A stretch of 64,000 bases of DNA from Scilla litardierei (lineage: Eukaryota; Streptophyta; Magnoliopsida; Asparagales; Asparagaceae), in NCBI GenBank assembly GCA_030789695.1, contig CM061142.1, positions 42,207,375-42,271,374 of the forward strand, read 5' to 3'. Below the pieces are notes generated by a model, which worked only from the letters and a program-made list of their open reading frames with translations, was not told the origin of the DNA and searched no databases. The translations under genes were made by a program, and so were the position numbers. This document shows, piece by piece, positions 10,488 through 19,222 of the stretch; the stretch's first letter is position 1, and the number at the start of each line of letters is the position of its first letter.

Positions 10488-11960
10488 AGAAATGATTCTG
10501 TCCTCGGAATCTACATCAACTACTGCTCAGGGAAAAGATGCGGGTAGCGTTCTCTCATCTCATCCTCGTGCTCCCAAGTGGACTCTCCAGGTGATCTGTG
10601 ACGCCACGTCACTCTCACCAGGTCGACTACCTTGTTCCTCAACTTCTTCTATCGACGGTCCAAAATTTGCACTGGCTGCTGCTCATAAGTTAGGTCCGGT
10701 CGGACCGTGATATCTGAAAAATCCACAGTGTGCGATGGATCACTGACGTATCGACGTAGTTGAGATACGTGGAAAACGTCGTGAACTCCCTCCAAAGATG
10801 GCGACAGAGCAAGGCGTTAAGCCACTGCTCCCACACGCTTTAGCACAACAAACGGTCCAATATACCTCGGACTCAGCTTTCCCTTCTTCTCGAAACGAAT
10901 GACTCTGCGGTTTGGAGAAATCTTCAGGAAGACATGATCTCCCGGCTGAAACGCTAAAGGTCGACTCTTGGTGTCTACCCAATGCTTATAGCAGTCCTGC
11001 GTAATCCGAAGCTTATCACTGATGTCTCTCACGACATCCAAAGCTTCCACAATCTTCTCCGGACCCAACAGCTCTCGATCTCCGATGTCATCCCAGCTCA
11101 GTGACGATCGACATTTCCTTCCATATATGGCAGCAAACGGTGCCATGCCAATGCTCACCTGGTAGCCGTTGTTGTATGAGAATTCCACTAGATGGAGATG
11201 ATCTTCACATGAACCCTTCAGATCGAGCGTACAAGCTCTCAACATATCCTCCAGAATCTGAATCATCCTCTCTGCCTAGCCATCGGTCTGTGGGTGGTAC
11301 GTCGTGCTGAAACTCAGACTCGTACCAAGATTCTCCTGCAGCCTCTTCCAGAATTAAGATGTAAATCTCGAGTCTCTATCAGATACGATGCTCACCGGGA
11401 CTCCATGTAAGCGCACAATCTCCTGCACGTACACACTCTACATCACGAACTAATCTCAAGGAGGAACAATAAATAGAGAAGTAAAATAAAATTTACCTCT
11501 AGATACTTCCTCGCTAAGACTTTCGTGGACTGTCCCACTCGGAAAGGTATGAAATGCACAGACTTGGTCAATCGATCAACGATCACCCAGACTGTGTCGT
11601 TCTTCTTCGGGCTCCGAGGTAGGCTTGTCACAAATCCATCGTGATGTGTTGCCACTTCCACTCCAGAATAAGAAGTGGTTGTAGCAATCCTGATGTCCGA
11701 TGGTGCTCTTCTTTCACCTGCTGGCTTACTAAACACTTGGCAACGCTCCGTGCCACACTCCTCTTCATGCCAATCAACCAATAATTCAGACGGAGGTCCT
11801 TATACATCTTGTGCCTCCAGGATGTATGTAATAAGGAGAGCTATGAGCCTCGCTCAACAGCTCCTTTCTAATGTCACTTGCAGGCACGCAGAGTCTACTA
11901 TCGTACTTCAACGAACCATCCTTATGAATAATGAATTCCATCCGAAGCCCAGCTTCCACC
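10488..11960 (-). pseudogene. gypsy-2 integrase and chromodomain (broken)
   Basis: On the minus strand, in order: end of the RNase H-integrase linker (11786-11960, with LRMEFIIHKDGSL and EAHSSPYYIHPGG of the zinc-binding region); integrase core with [15 protein letters not shown]; an intron (11424-11496); SIVSDRD; PFAAIYGRKCRS; and the GPY/F-type SPRYIGPF (about 10850). The end is a chromodomain (WRHRSPGESTWEHEDEM, about 10530-10640). It is broken by frameshifts near 11780 and 10817 and stops, including one inside the chromodomain. The 5' neighbour is the gypsy-1 insertion at TGTCG; RNase H continues beyond it at 21659. Confidence 0.85.
11424..11496 (-). other. gypsy-2 intron 2 (in integrase)
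   Basis: 73 bp with GTAAATTTT donor and TACGTGCAG acceptor, phase 0. Splicing joins KYLE to [11 protein letters not shown], restoring the usual integrase text. Same place, size class and sequence style as the gypsy-1 intron at 18203-18273. Confidence 0.75.
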
Positions 11961-12256
11961 TGTCGTGTAACGACTGGTTTTCTTGTATCTGGATTTATTA
12001 TATTATATATATATGTTTTGGAGGATTTTCTCCTCATGTGTGGTTTTCGTCTCCGTAGCTTTCGTTTTCGATCGTTTCGTCGTGATTTTCTAGCTTCTTC
12101 TTTAGAATCGTCGATTTTGGAGTAAGTCGTTCGTGACGGGCTTCATATCGGTCATATCTTACTGTTAGATCAAGCCTAGGAGTCTTGGGAATCGATCCCG
12201 GAGCTTCGCGCTCTATTTCGGAACTTTTGGTGCACATTAGCCGGTGTAAGAAGGGG

Positions 12257-12655
12257 CACCGACCGATTAGATGACGATCCAGTCGGTCGGAAAACCTTCT
12301 TGAACCGACTAGTGGGCTTTGTTAAATGTTCAGGAGTTACTGTTTATCGTTAGTCGGTCTAAGAACGTTGGTTGATCGACTAGGTTGCAAATTAGTCGGT
12401 CAGCAATGCTTCTTTAACCGACTAATTCATTAACTATTTTTGGTACCAGTTAATGTACACTTTTAGTCGGTCTAAGAACGTTCATCGACCGACTAGATGT
12501 CAAACTAGTCGGTCAGTAGTTGTTCTTTGACCGACTAACTCTAAGTTCAGGTTTTCGTCTGGAGCTACTGTTTACGCTTAGTCAGTCTGCGTTGGTCAAC
12601 CGACCGACTAGTTCTCAAACTAGTCGGTCAACAGTTGTTCTTTGACCGACTAAAC
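12257..12655 (+). promoter_or_regulatory. Array of ACCGAC/GTCGGT motifs in gypsy-1 5' LTR promoter
   Basis: 14 copies of ACCGAC or GTCGGT in 400 bp, mostly in the octamers AGTCGGTC and GACCGACT placed as inverted pairs, ending about 40 bp before the TATA box. ACCGAC is the core of the DRE/CRT element bound by DREB/CBF factors in drought and cold responses. Regulation by stress is inference. Confidence 0.6.
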
Positions 12656-12696
12656 AGTACAGGAAACCCTAGTTTTGCCCTAGCCGCCACCAAACT

Positions 12697-12705
12697 CTAT
12701 AAATA
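12697..12705 (+). promoter_or_regulatory. TATA box of gypsy-1 5' LTR
   Basis: ctataaata followed by CCCCTCC and a CT-rich start region; identical at 19953-19961 in the other LTR. Defines U3 as about 730 bp. Confidence 0.7.
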
Positions 12706-13905
12706 CCCCTCCAAACGTTTTCTTCTTCTTCTTCTTCAACTCTAAACCTAATTTCTGCTCCATTGAGCCCCCATCTTCCTCAAACATTCAAACCTTCATT
12801 CTAAGCTCATCCTCCATCATCTAAAACCCTCACTTAACACATTCCACCTCTCATCTTCCCCAAACCTTCATCAAACCCCCAAAATCCACATCAAAACCCA
12901 TTTCTCCAGATTTTCCCCATCCTTTATAGATCTGAACCCTAGGTTCTCTGGAGCGTTTCTTCCGTTGCCGTGCTTGCTCGGCATCATTCTTCCGCTTTCG
13001 ATACGGTAATAATCGATCTCTTAATGTTTTCATAACCCGTTGTGTTTTTGTAAAACCCTAATGAAATGAATGTTGTTTTGATGATTGTTTCTCCATAACA
13101 GCGACTTCCCCGTAAATTAGCGTCCGTGGGACGAATCCTCATTGATCGTCATCCTCGGTGCTAGGCAAGTGAAACTTGCCACTTAGGGTTTTGGGCCATG
13201 TCTTAGGCCATTTGCTTGTGTAGGCGTAAAAGAGACTAGGCGACGAAATGATACTCGCCTAGGCGCAATTTCAGGAACTAGCTTGACAACGAAGCTAGAT
13301 CCGTCGTTTATCATGTTGCATAACTACCATGTCATGTTTAATTTCAATTAACGGTGTGCGAATTAATTGTCATCCATGCTATCCAGTTGAATGTCGCATT
13401 CGTAGCACACGCTACAGTACTTGTGTTTCCTGGCTCGTGTTCCAGAAGCGGGCTACGTGAGTTGGTTGATAGCCAATGCCCGATCTACTAGTTCCGGCTA
13501 GGCACCTGCGTTGCAGGCATAACCCTACGCCATACGTGTTAAATACACTTCCTGGCTTGTGATCCAGAAGCGAGCACTCCGTGTTCGGGGGTAATGCCCT
13601 GGCTTGATACACGTGGAGGGGTAGAGATAAAGGGTCACTTGAGCTTAGGAGTTGGCCCGATCAGCCACTCTATCCAACATGCGAAATCTCTGTGCAAAAC
13701 TTGTTTACTCGACTGTTCACTTGACGTGAACCACTTGACTTGTACTTGTCCGTGTTTTAATTGTTATCCGTGACATACTTGCTACTTTTACTTTCCTTTA
13801 CTTGTCACTTCCATGCTATACTTGCCATGCCATGCATCATACTATAACTGCTAGGTTGCTAGTTTACCTTACCGTCAGTTTCCTTGCCCAAGTCTTCTAG
13901 ACTTG

Positions 13906-13947
13906 CTGACATGTGCCCCCTTTACTCTTTTGGGTGGCACATGTTAG
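13906..13947 (+). other. R/U5 hairpin of gypsy-1 (5' LTR copy)
   Basis: 12-bp stem CTGACATGTGCC (13906-13917) with GGCACATGTTAG (13936-13947), one G-U pair, 18-nt loop ccctttactcttttgggt. The loop matches that of gypsy-2 and gypsy-4, while the stem is different in sequence yet still pairs. Confidence 0.65.
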
Positions 13948-14048
13948 ATCCTGAGCCTGAGTACATTGTAGAGGACGAGGTGTTTGCTGACGCCGAGCCC
14001 GAGCCTGTGTTTGGCGAGGAGTACGCGGACACTGGGGACCAGTCCTAG
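13941..14048 (+). CDS. Acidic 35-codon leader frame in gypsy-1 5' LTR
   Basis: ATG lies inside the 3' arm of the hairpin. The peptide starts MLDPEPEYIVEDEV and ends EEYADTGDQS, with about 40% Asp/Glu. The same frame is open in the 3' LTR (21198-21305). Gypsy-4 and gypsy-2 carry an aligned frame of 34 codons, ending at the same spot (CAG-TCC/ATT-TAG), but with ACG in place of ATG. It would be an upstream ORF in the genomic RNA. No known function; it could also be a structured non-coding conserved block. Confidence 0.4.
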   Translation: MLDPEPEYIVEDEVFADAEPEPVFGEEYADTGDQS

Positions 14049-14396
14049 TGTCTTCGTTGAGCTTTCCCTTTTGTTTAGACTGCTGTTTTGTTGTCGGTGC
14101 GTAGCACCTATACTTGGCTACGTTGTTCCTTTTTGTTGGCCTTGTTCTGGGCCTTTAGACTCTTTCTTTTAGCCTGGTGGCTTTTCTGGATGTTGAACTT
14201 AATTTTCATGTTGGACAAATTATGAGATATGAGATTTTATTTCTGTCTCTCCTTGTGTTATTATTGTTGTTCCGTTTGTAGTTACAGGGACCTGCTTATG
14301 TTTTATTGACGCTTATCGGGTTTGGGGCTTCACCGCTCCACTCTCGTGCGGACCTTTTCACGTCTCGCCTCCATTTTAGGGAAGCGGGGCGTGACA

Positions 14397-14420
14397 GGTT
14401 TTGTTGGTGGCCCATGCAGG
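14397..14420 (+). other. gypsy-1 primer-binding region
   Basis: Directly after the 5' LTR: ggttttgttggtggcccatg. Shared with gypsy-2 and gypsy-4; the tRNA is not assigned. Confidence 0.55.
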
Positions 14421-14539
14421 TCTCATCTGTAACTGCGATTGTCGGACTGACGATAATAATATTAGAATGTCCAATAAACTAATTTCGACGTCCGAGTCAT
14501 AAGCTATGAGTCTAATTGTTTCGTTTTCTGTGTCATTAG

Positions 14540-15671
14540 ATGGCAGGAAGGCGAATCACCCGTGGTGGAGGTAGTGGTGCGTCCCCTCATGACGAGGAGC
14601 CTGAGCGAGAACCCACCAATGGGGGGATGATGCGGATGATGCTTCAGATGATGCAGGTGCAGCAAGGCGTGCTCCTATAAGTCCAGAATGCTCCGGCTGG
14701 TCGAGCTCCTCGGGCGACTCCGGAGGCCCTTCGCTCCAAGCCGGGAGCGAAGCAATTTCGGGAGCTGGGTCCCGCATATTTTGATGGGTCTGAGGGTCCT
14801 CTGGCTGTCGATGAGTGGATTCGGAACATTGAGGATAACTTGAAGATGGCCAAGATCACCCTGGCTGGATGGGTTGATTTGGCGAAGATGCAACTCAACG
14901 ATAACACACGGAACTGGTGGGATGCGGAAGAGAAGATGTTGGTGGAGCCGATAGCTTGGGCTACCTTTAAGTCCAGGTTTGATGAGGAGTACTTTCCGAA
15001 TGCTGCTAGGAAGGAGATGCTGCAGCGCTTCATTGATCTGAAGCAAGGGAGCTTGACGGTGGACCAGTACCACCAAGAGTTCACTAGGCTTAGTCGGTTC
15101 GTGCCGAAGATGGTGCAGGATGCTGATGAGAGGGCTCAGAGGTTCCTGCAGGGACTTGCTTTAGAGCTCCAGAGTTTTGTGTCTTCCTCTGATCTGGACT
15201 CTTATCGGAAGGTTCTGGTCGCTGCAAGGCGGCAGGAGCTGAACCTGAGTCAGAGGAGGGGACATGTTTCTGGTGCTGGGAAGAGGCCTATGGAGCAGGC
15301 CAGGGCGGTGGTTAGGCCTGGTTTCAAGCCTAATCAGCCAGCTCAGTTCAAGATACCGAGAGGGCCTATTCTGAAGACTTGCCATTTCTGCGGTAGGACC
15401 GGGCACGTCAAGGATCAGTGTAGGAGATTCCTGGGCCAGTGTGTCATCTGTGGGGATCCTACTCATGTCATGAAGGATTGTCCGAGGTCGAAGCAGCCTT
15501 GGAGGGCACCTGTTGCAGCACAGTCGTTGCAGCAGAGAGCGTCTGTTCCTGTCGGTCGTGGAGCACCTCTTGTCCCTCAGGGGTAGGCTTTTCGGTAGGC
15601 TGTTCTGCCAAGGGGGCAGGCTTTTCTGATGACCGCTGTGGAGAACGGAGCGGTGGATGAGGTTATCGCAG
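14540..15671 (+). pseudogene. gypsy-1 gag (exon 1), three in-frame stops
   Basis: ATG at 14540 opens MAGRRITRGGG, the same start style as gypsy-2 and -4 gag. Middle: GPAYFDGSEGPLAVDEW, NWWDAEEKML, YFPNAARKEMLQRFIDLKQG, DERAQRFLQGL. C-terminal half: two zinc knuckles CHFCGRTGHVKDQC and CVICGDPTHVMKDC, both CX2CX4HX4C. Stops at 14678-14680, 15584-15586 and 15596-15598 lie in the same frame and look like point changes; the frame otherwise runs unbroken to the intron donor at 15671/15672. Gag packages RNA; here read-through would be needed. Confidence 0.93.
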
Positions 15672-15782
15672 GTAATCCTCACCTAGCTGTTCCCTTCTTA
15701 TTTGGCTTGTTTGTTAGATTATGTTGTTTGCTTGAACATGATTGTTTGCTAGACTAGGGCTTGATTGTTAGACTGTTTATAG
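15672..15782 (+). other. gypsy-1 intron 1 (gag/protease boundary)
   Basis: 111 bp, GCAG|GTAATCC donor and GTTTATAG|GTGTG acceptor, T-rich, phase 1. Splicing joins DEVIAG to VILVCTF just before the protease. Unspliced, the frame has stops. Gypsy-2 has the same intron; gypsy-4 has its donor. Confidence 0.75.
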
Positions 15783-18202
15783 GTGTGATTTTGGTGTGCA
15801 CATTTCTTGCACGAGTCCTCTTCGACTCAGGTGCATCGATGTGCATTATTTCTCGGAGCTTCGTAGAGAAGCATTCCTTGTCAACGTCCCCTCTTCCGAA
15901 GAGTTGGAATATCGTTACAGGGAATGGCGTGGTCTCGGTGCATCTTGGTTGTAATTCTTGCTCGTTGGTGGTTTGTGGACATGAGCTTTACGCTGATTTC
16001 ATTGTCCACGACATCATCAACTATGATGCGGTCCTTGGGATGGACTGGCTTGCGAGCTTCTATGCTACGATCGACTGTCGGAGGAAGAAGGTGGTGTTCG
16101 AGATTCCTGGACATCCAGTATTTGAGTTTTGCCGGGATAGCAGTTCGCTTGGTCCTGTCAGATTTTGGGCCAGTCCGGTGGAGGTTGTGGCTATGCACAT
16201 GGAGCTGGAGAGGCTAGCGGTTGTGCGGGACTTTGATGACGTCTTCCCCGAGGAGATGTCTGGTTTGCCACCTGATCGAGCTCTAGAATTTTCTATTGAT
16301 CTTGTTCCGGGAGCGCAGCCGATTTCGAAGGCGCCTTATCGTATGACACCCGCCGAGTTGGAGGAATTGCTGAAGCAGCTGGATGAGCTTTTGCAGAAGG
16401 GTTATATCAACCCTAGTGTGTCTCCGTGGGGAGCACCGGTGCTGCTGGTAAAGAAGAAGGATGGTTCGCGTCGCATGTGCGTGGACTATCGGGAGTTGAA
16501 TGTGGTGACCATTAAGAATAAATACCTGTTGCCTCGCATCGATGATATTTTTGATCATCTTGGAGGTTCGAGGGTGTTTTCGAAGTTGGATCTGAGGAGT
16601 GGTTATCATCAGCTAAAGGTGAAGAGGGAGGATGTTCCGAAGACAGCTTTCAGGACGAAATATGGACATTACGAGTTTGTGGTTATGCCTTTCGGTGTAA
16701 CCAATGCACCCGCAGTTTTCATGAATCTGATGAACCTGGTTTTCTACGACTTTTTGGATAAGTTTGTCGTTATCTTTATTGACGACATTCTGATCTATTC
16801 TAAGTCGGAGGAGGAGCATGCCTCGCACTTGAGGACAGTGTTGGAGATTTTGAGGAAGCATCGGTTGTATGCTAAGTTTTCGAAGTGCGAGTTTTGGTTG
16901 GACAGAATTGCTTTTCTGGGGCATGTGGTGACGGGGGATGGTATTTCAGTGGATCCCGAGAAGATTAGGGCCATCAGGAAGTGGCCTGTTCCGCAGTCAG
17001 CGTCTGAGATTCGGAGTTTCCTTGGGCTTGCTGGTTACTATCGGCGTTTCATTAAGGACCTTTCCCGTATTGCTGAGCCGATGACCAGGTTGACTCGGAA
17101 GGATGTAACTTTTGCTTGGTCGGGCGATTGTGAGAATGCTTTTGGTGTTCTGAGGGAGAGATTGACGACTGCCCCTATTCTTGTTGTGCCTGATCGCAGC
17201 GGTGGATTTGAGGTCTTTTGTGATGCTTCGGGCAAGGGTCTCGGTTGTGTGTTTCATCATCACGGGCATGTTGTGGCTTACGCTTCTCGTCAGCTCAAGG
17301 TTCATGAGAAGAATTACCCGACGCATGACTTGGAGTTGGCTACTATTGTGTTTGCGCTCAAGATTTGGAGGCACTTCCTGCTGTGTGAGAAAGTGAAGAT
17401 CTTCACCGATCACAAAAGCTTGAAGTATATTTTTACTCAGAAGGAGCTCAACATGCGACAGCGTCGATGGTTGGAGCTCATGGCGGATTATGAGATTGAT
17501 TTGCAATATCACCCTGGCAAGGTGAATGTGGTTCCTGATGCGCTGAGTAGGCTCCCAGCAGTGATGATTTTGACCTCGCAGTGGAGATTGCAGCAGGATT
17601 TTTGCGAGTCTGGTGTGGAGATTGTTCTTCCTGGGGAGGCTTCTCCGTTGATGTGTATGCATATACAGTCGACGATCGTGGATCGGATTAAGGTTGGCCA
17701 GGTTGGAGATCCGAAGTTGGTGAAGATTCGGGAGCAGGTGGGAGCCGGTCTGCGGACTGACTTTTTGATTCATGAGGATGGCTCGTTGAGGTTTGGAGCT
17801 AGGTTGTGTGTGCCAGCTGGGGATATTAGAGAGGAGTTGATGGTGGAGGCACACAGTTCGCCGTATTCTGTGCATCCTGGTGGGACCAAGATGTACAAGG
17901 ATCTTCGTCTGAACTATTGGTGGCATGGTATGAAGAGGAGTGTGGCTCGGAGTGTTGCCAAGTGCTTGGTTTACCAGCAAGCGAAGGCGGAGCATCAGCG
18001 TACGGTGGGGTTGCTACAACCGCTTCCGATTCCGGAGTGGAAGTGGCAACACATCACTATGGACTTCGTGACTGGACTACCTCGGAGTCTGAAGCAGAAT
18101 GACGCGATTTGGGTGATCGTGGATCGATTGACCAAATCCATGCACTTTATTCCTTTTCGAGTAGGACAGTCCACTGAGGCGCTAGCGAGGAGATATATGG
18201 AG
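15783..18202 (+). pseudogene. gypsy-1 protease, RT, RNase H and integrase N-part (exon 2)
   Basis: 806 codons without a stop. Protease site LFDSGAS at 15818-15838. RT spans about 16300-16930 with [46 protein letters not shown] and catalytic FIDD at 16775-16786. RNase H (about 17170-17560) has [21 protein letters not shown] and the HPGK..VPDALSR linker. The integrase zinc region has [11 protein letters not shown] and then CLVYQQ: the second Cys of the HHCC set is Tyr. The core starts with [10 protein letters not shown] and [12 protein letters not shown]. Ends at the donor of intron 2. The exon is intact, but the element is not autonomous because of the other lesions. Confidence 0.95.
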
Positions 18203-18273
18203 GTAAATTCTTTTACCCTCCGTTTTTATTTCCTTTTCCTAGTATAGATGGTGATGTAACGTGAATCGTGCAG
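18203..18273 (+). other. gypsy-1 intron 2 (in integrase)
   Basis: 71 bp, ATGGAG|GTAAATTC donor and ATCGTGCAG|GTGATC acceptor, phase 0. Joins RRYME to [11 protein letters not shown], normal integrase text. A TAG in the intron would otherwise end the frame. Homologous to the gypsy-2 intron at 11424-11496. Confidence 0.78.
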
Positions 18274-19143
18274 GTGATCGTGCGACTTCATGGAGTCCCC
18301 GTGAGTATCGTTTCGGACAGAGACACGAGGTTCACATCTCAGTTCTGGCAGAGTTTGCAGAAGAGTTTGGGTACGCGTCTGAGTTTCAGCACGGCGTACC
18401 ATCCGCAGACGGATGGCCAGTCCGAGAGGACGATTCAGATCTTGGAGGACATGCTGAGGGAGTACATGTTGGATTTCAAGGGTTCGTAGGAGGACTATCT
18501 ACATCTGGTAGAGTTTTCCTACAATAACAGCTTTCAGGCGAGTATTGGCATGTCGCCTTTCGCCGCTCTTTATGGGAGGAAATGTCGATCGCCATTGAGT
18601 TGGGATGACGTTGGTGATCGGGAGCTGTTGGGACCTGAGATGATTGTGGAGGCTGTGGATGTTGTCAGGAACATTCGAGAGAGGTTGAGGATTGCTCAGG
18701 ACCGTTATAAGCATTGTGCGGATGCTAAACACCATCCTTTGGAGTTTCAGCCGGGCGACCATGTGTTCTTGAAGATTTCCCCGAATCGTGGTGTGATTCG
18801 CTTTGGGAAGCGAGGGAAGTTGAGCCCGCGATACATTGGACCGTTTGACGTTCTGGAGAGAGTTGGTGAGGTAGCTTACCGCTTAGCCTTGTCGCCGTCT
18901 TTGGAAGGAGTTCACAATGTTTTCCATGTGTCGCAGCTTCGTCGATACATTAGCGATCCGTCTCATGCTGTGGATTTCTCGGAGATTACCGTTCGCCCCG
19001 ATATGACGTATGACCAGCATCCAGTGCAGATTCTGGACAGGCGTCAGAAGTCACTTCGGAACAAGGTTGTCAATCTTGTGAGGGTGATGTGGCGACACGG
19101 CTCGCCTGGAGAGTCTACTTGGGAGAATGAGGACGAGATGTGA
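18274..19143 (+). pseudogene. gypsy-1 integrase C-part and chromodomain (exon 3)
   Basis: Holds [25 protein letters not shown] (catalytic Glu), a TAG at 18487-18489 after FKGS where gypsy-2 has Cys and the family usually Trp, then PFAALYGRKCRSPLSW. It continues with DHVFLKISP, the GPY/F-type SPRYIGPF, YRLALSP..GVHNVFHVS, and a C-terminal chromodomain (QILDRRQKSLRN, VRVMWRHGSPGESTWENEDEM, about 19027-19140). The frame ends early at TGA 19141 where relatives have Arg; the older stop is at 19174-19176. The chromodomain is thought to steer integration into heterochromatin. Confidence 0.93.
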
Positions 19144-19188
19144 GAGCGTTACCCACTTTTGTTTCCGGACACGTGAGTGTTGGGAAAT

Positions 19189-19222
19189 TCCGAGGACGGA
19201 ATTTTTCTTAAGTTGGGGAGGA
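19189..19222 (+). other. gypsy-1 3' conserved block and polypurine tract
   Basis: ccgaggacggaat, then ttggggagga immediately before the 3' LTR. The block is shared by all four Tekay-type elements here. Confidence 0.8.

Larger units (their letters stand above)
11966..14396 (+). repeat. gypsy-1 5' LTR
   Basis: U3 with an ACCGAC/GTCGGT array, TATA box at 12697-12705, CT-rich leader with small gene-like exon/intron texture, a two-copy repeat around ccagaagcg (13425-13600), hairpin plus acidic frame (13906-14048), and a U5 end like gypsy-2 and gypsy-4 (gacgcttatcggg ... gaagcggggcgtgaca). Confidence 0.97.

Noticed and set aside
16997..17995. 332-codon minus-strand frame
   Set aside because: Antisense shadow of gypsy-1 RT/RNase H/integrase.
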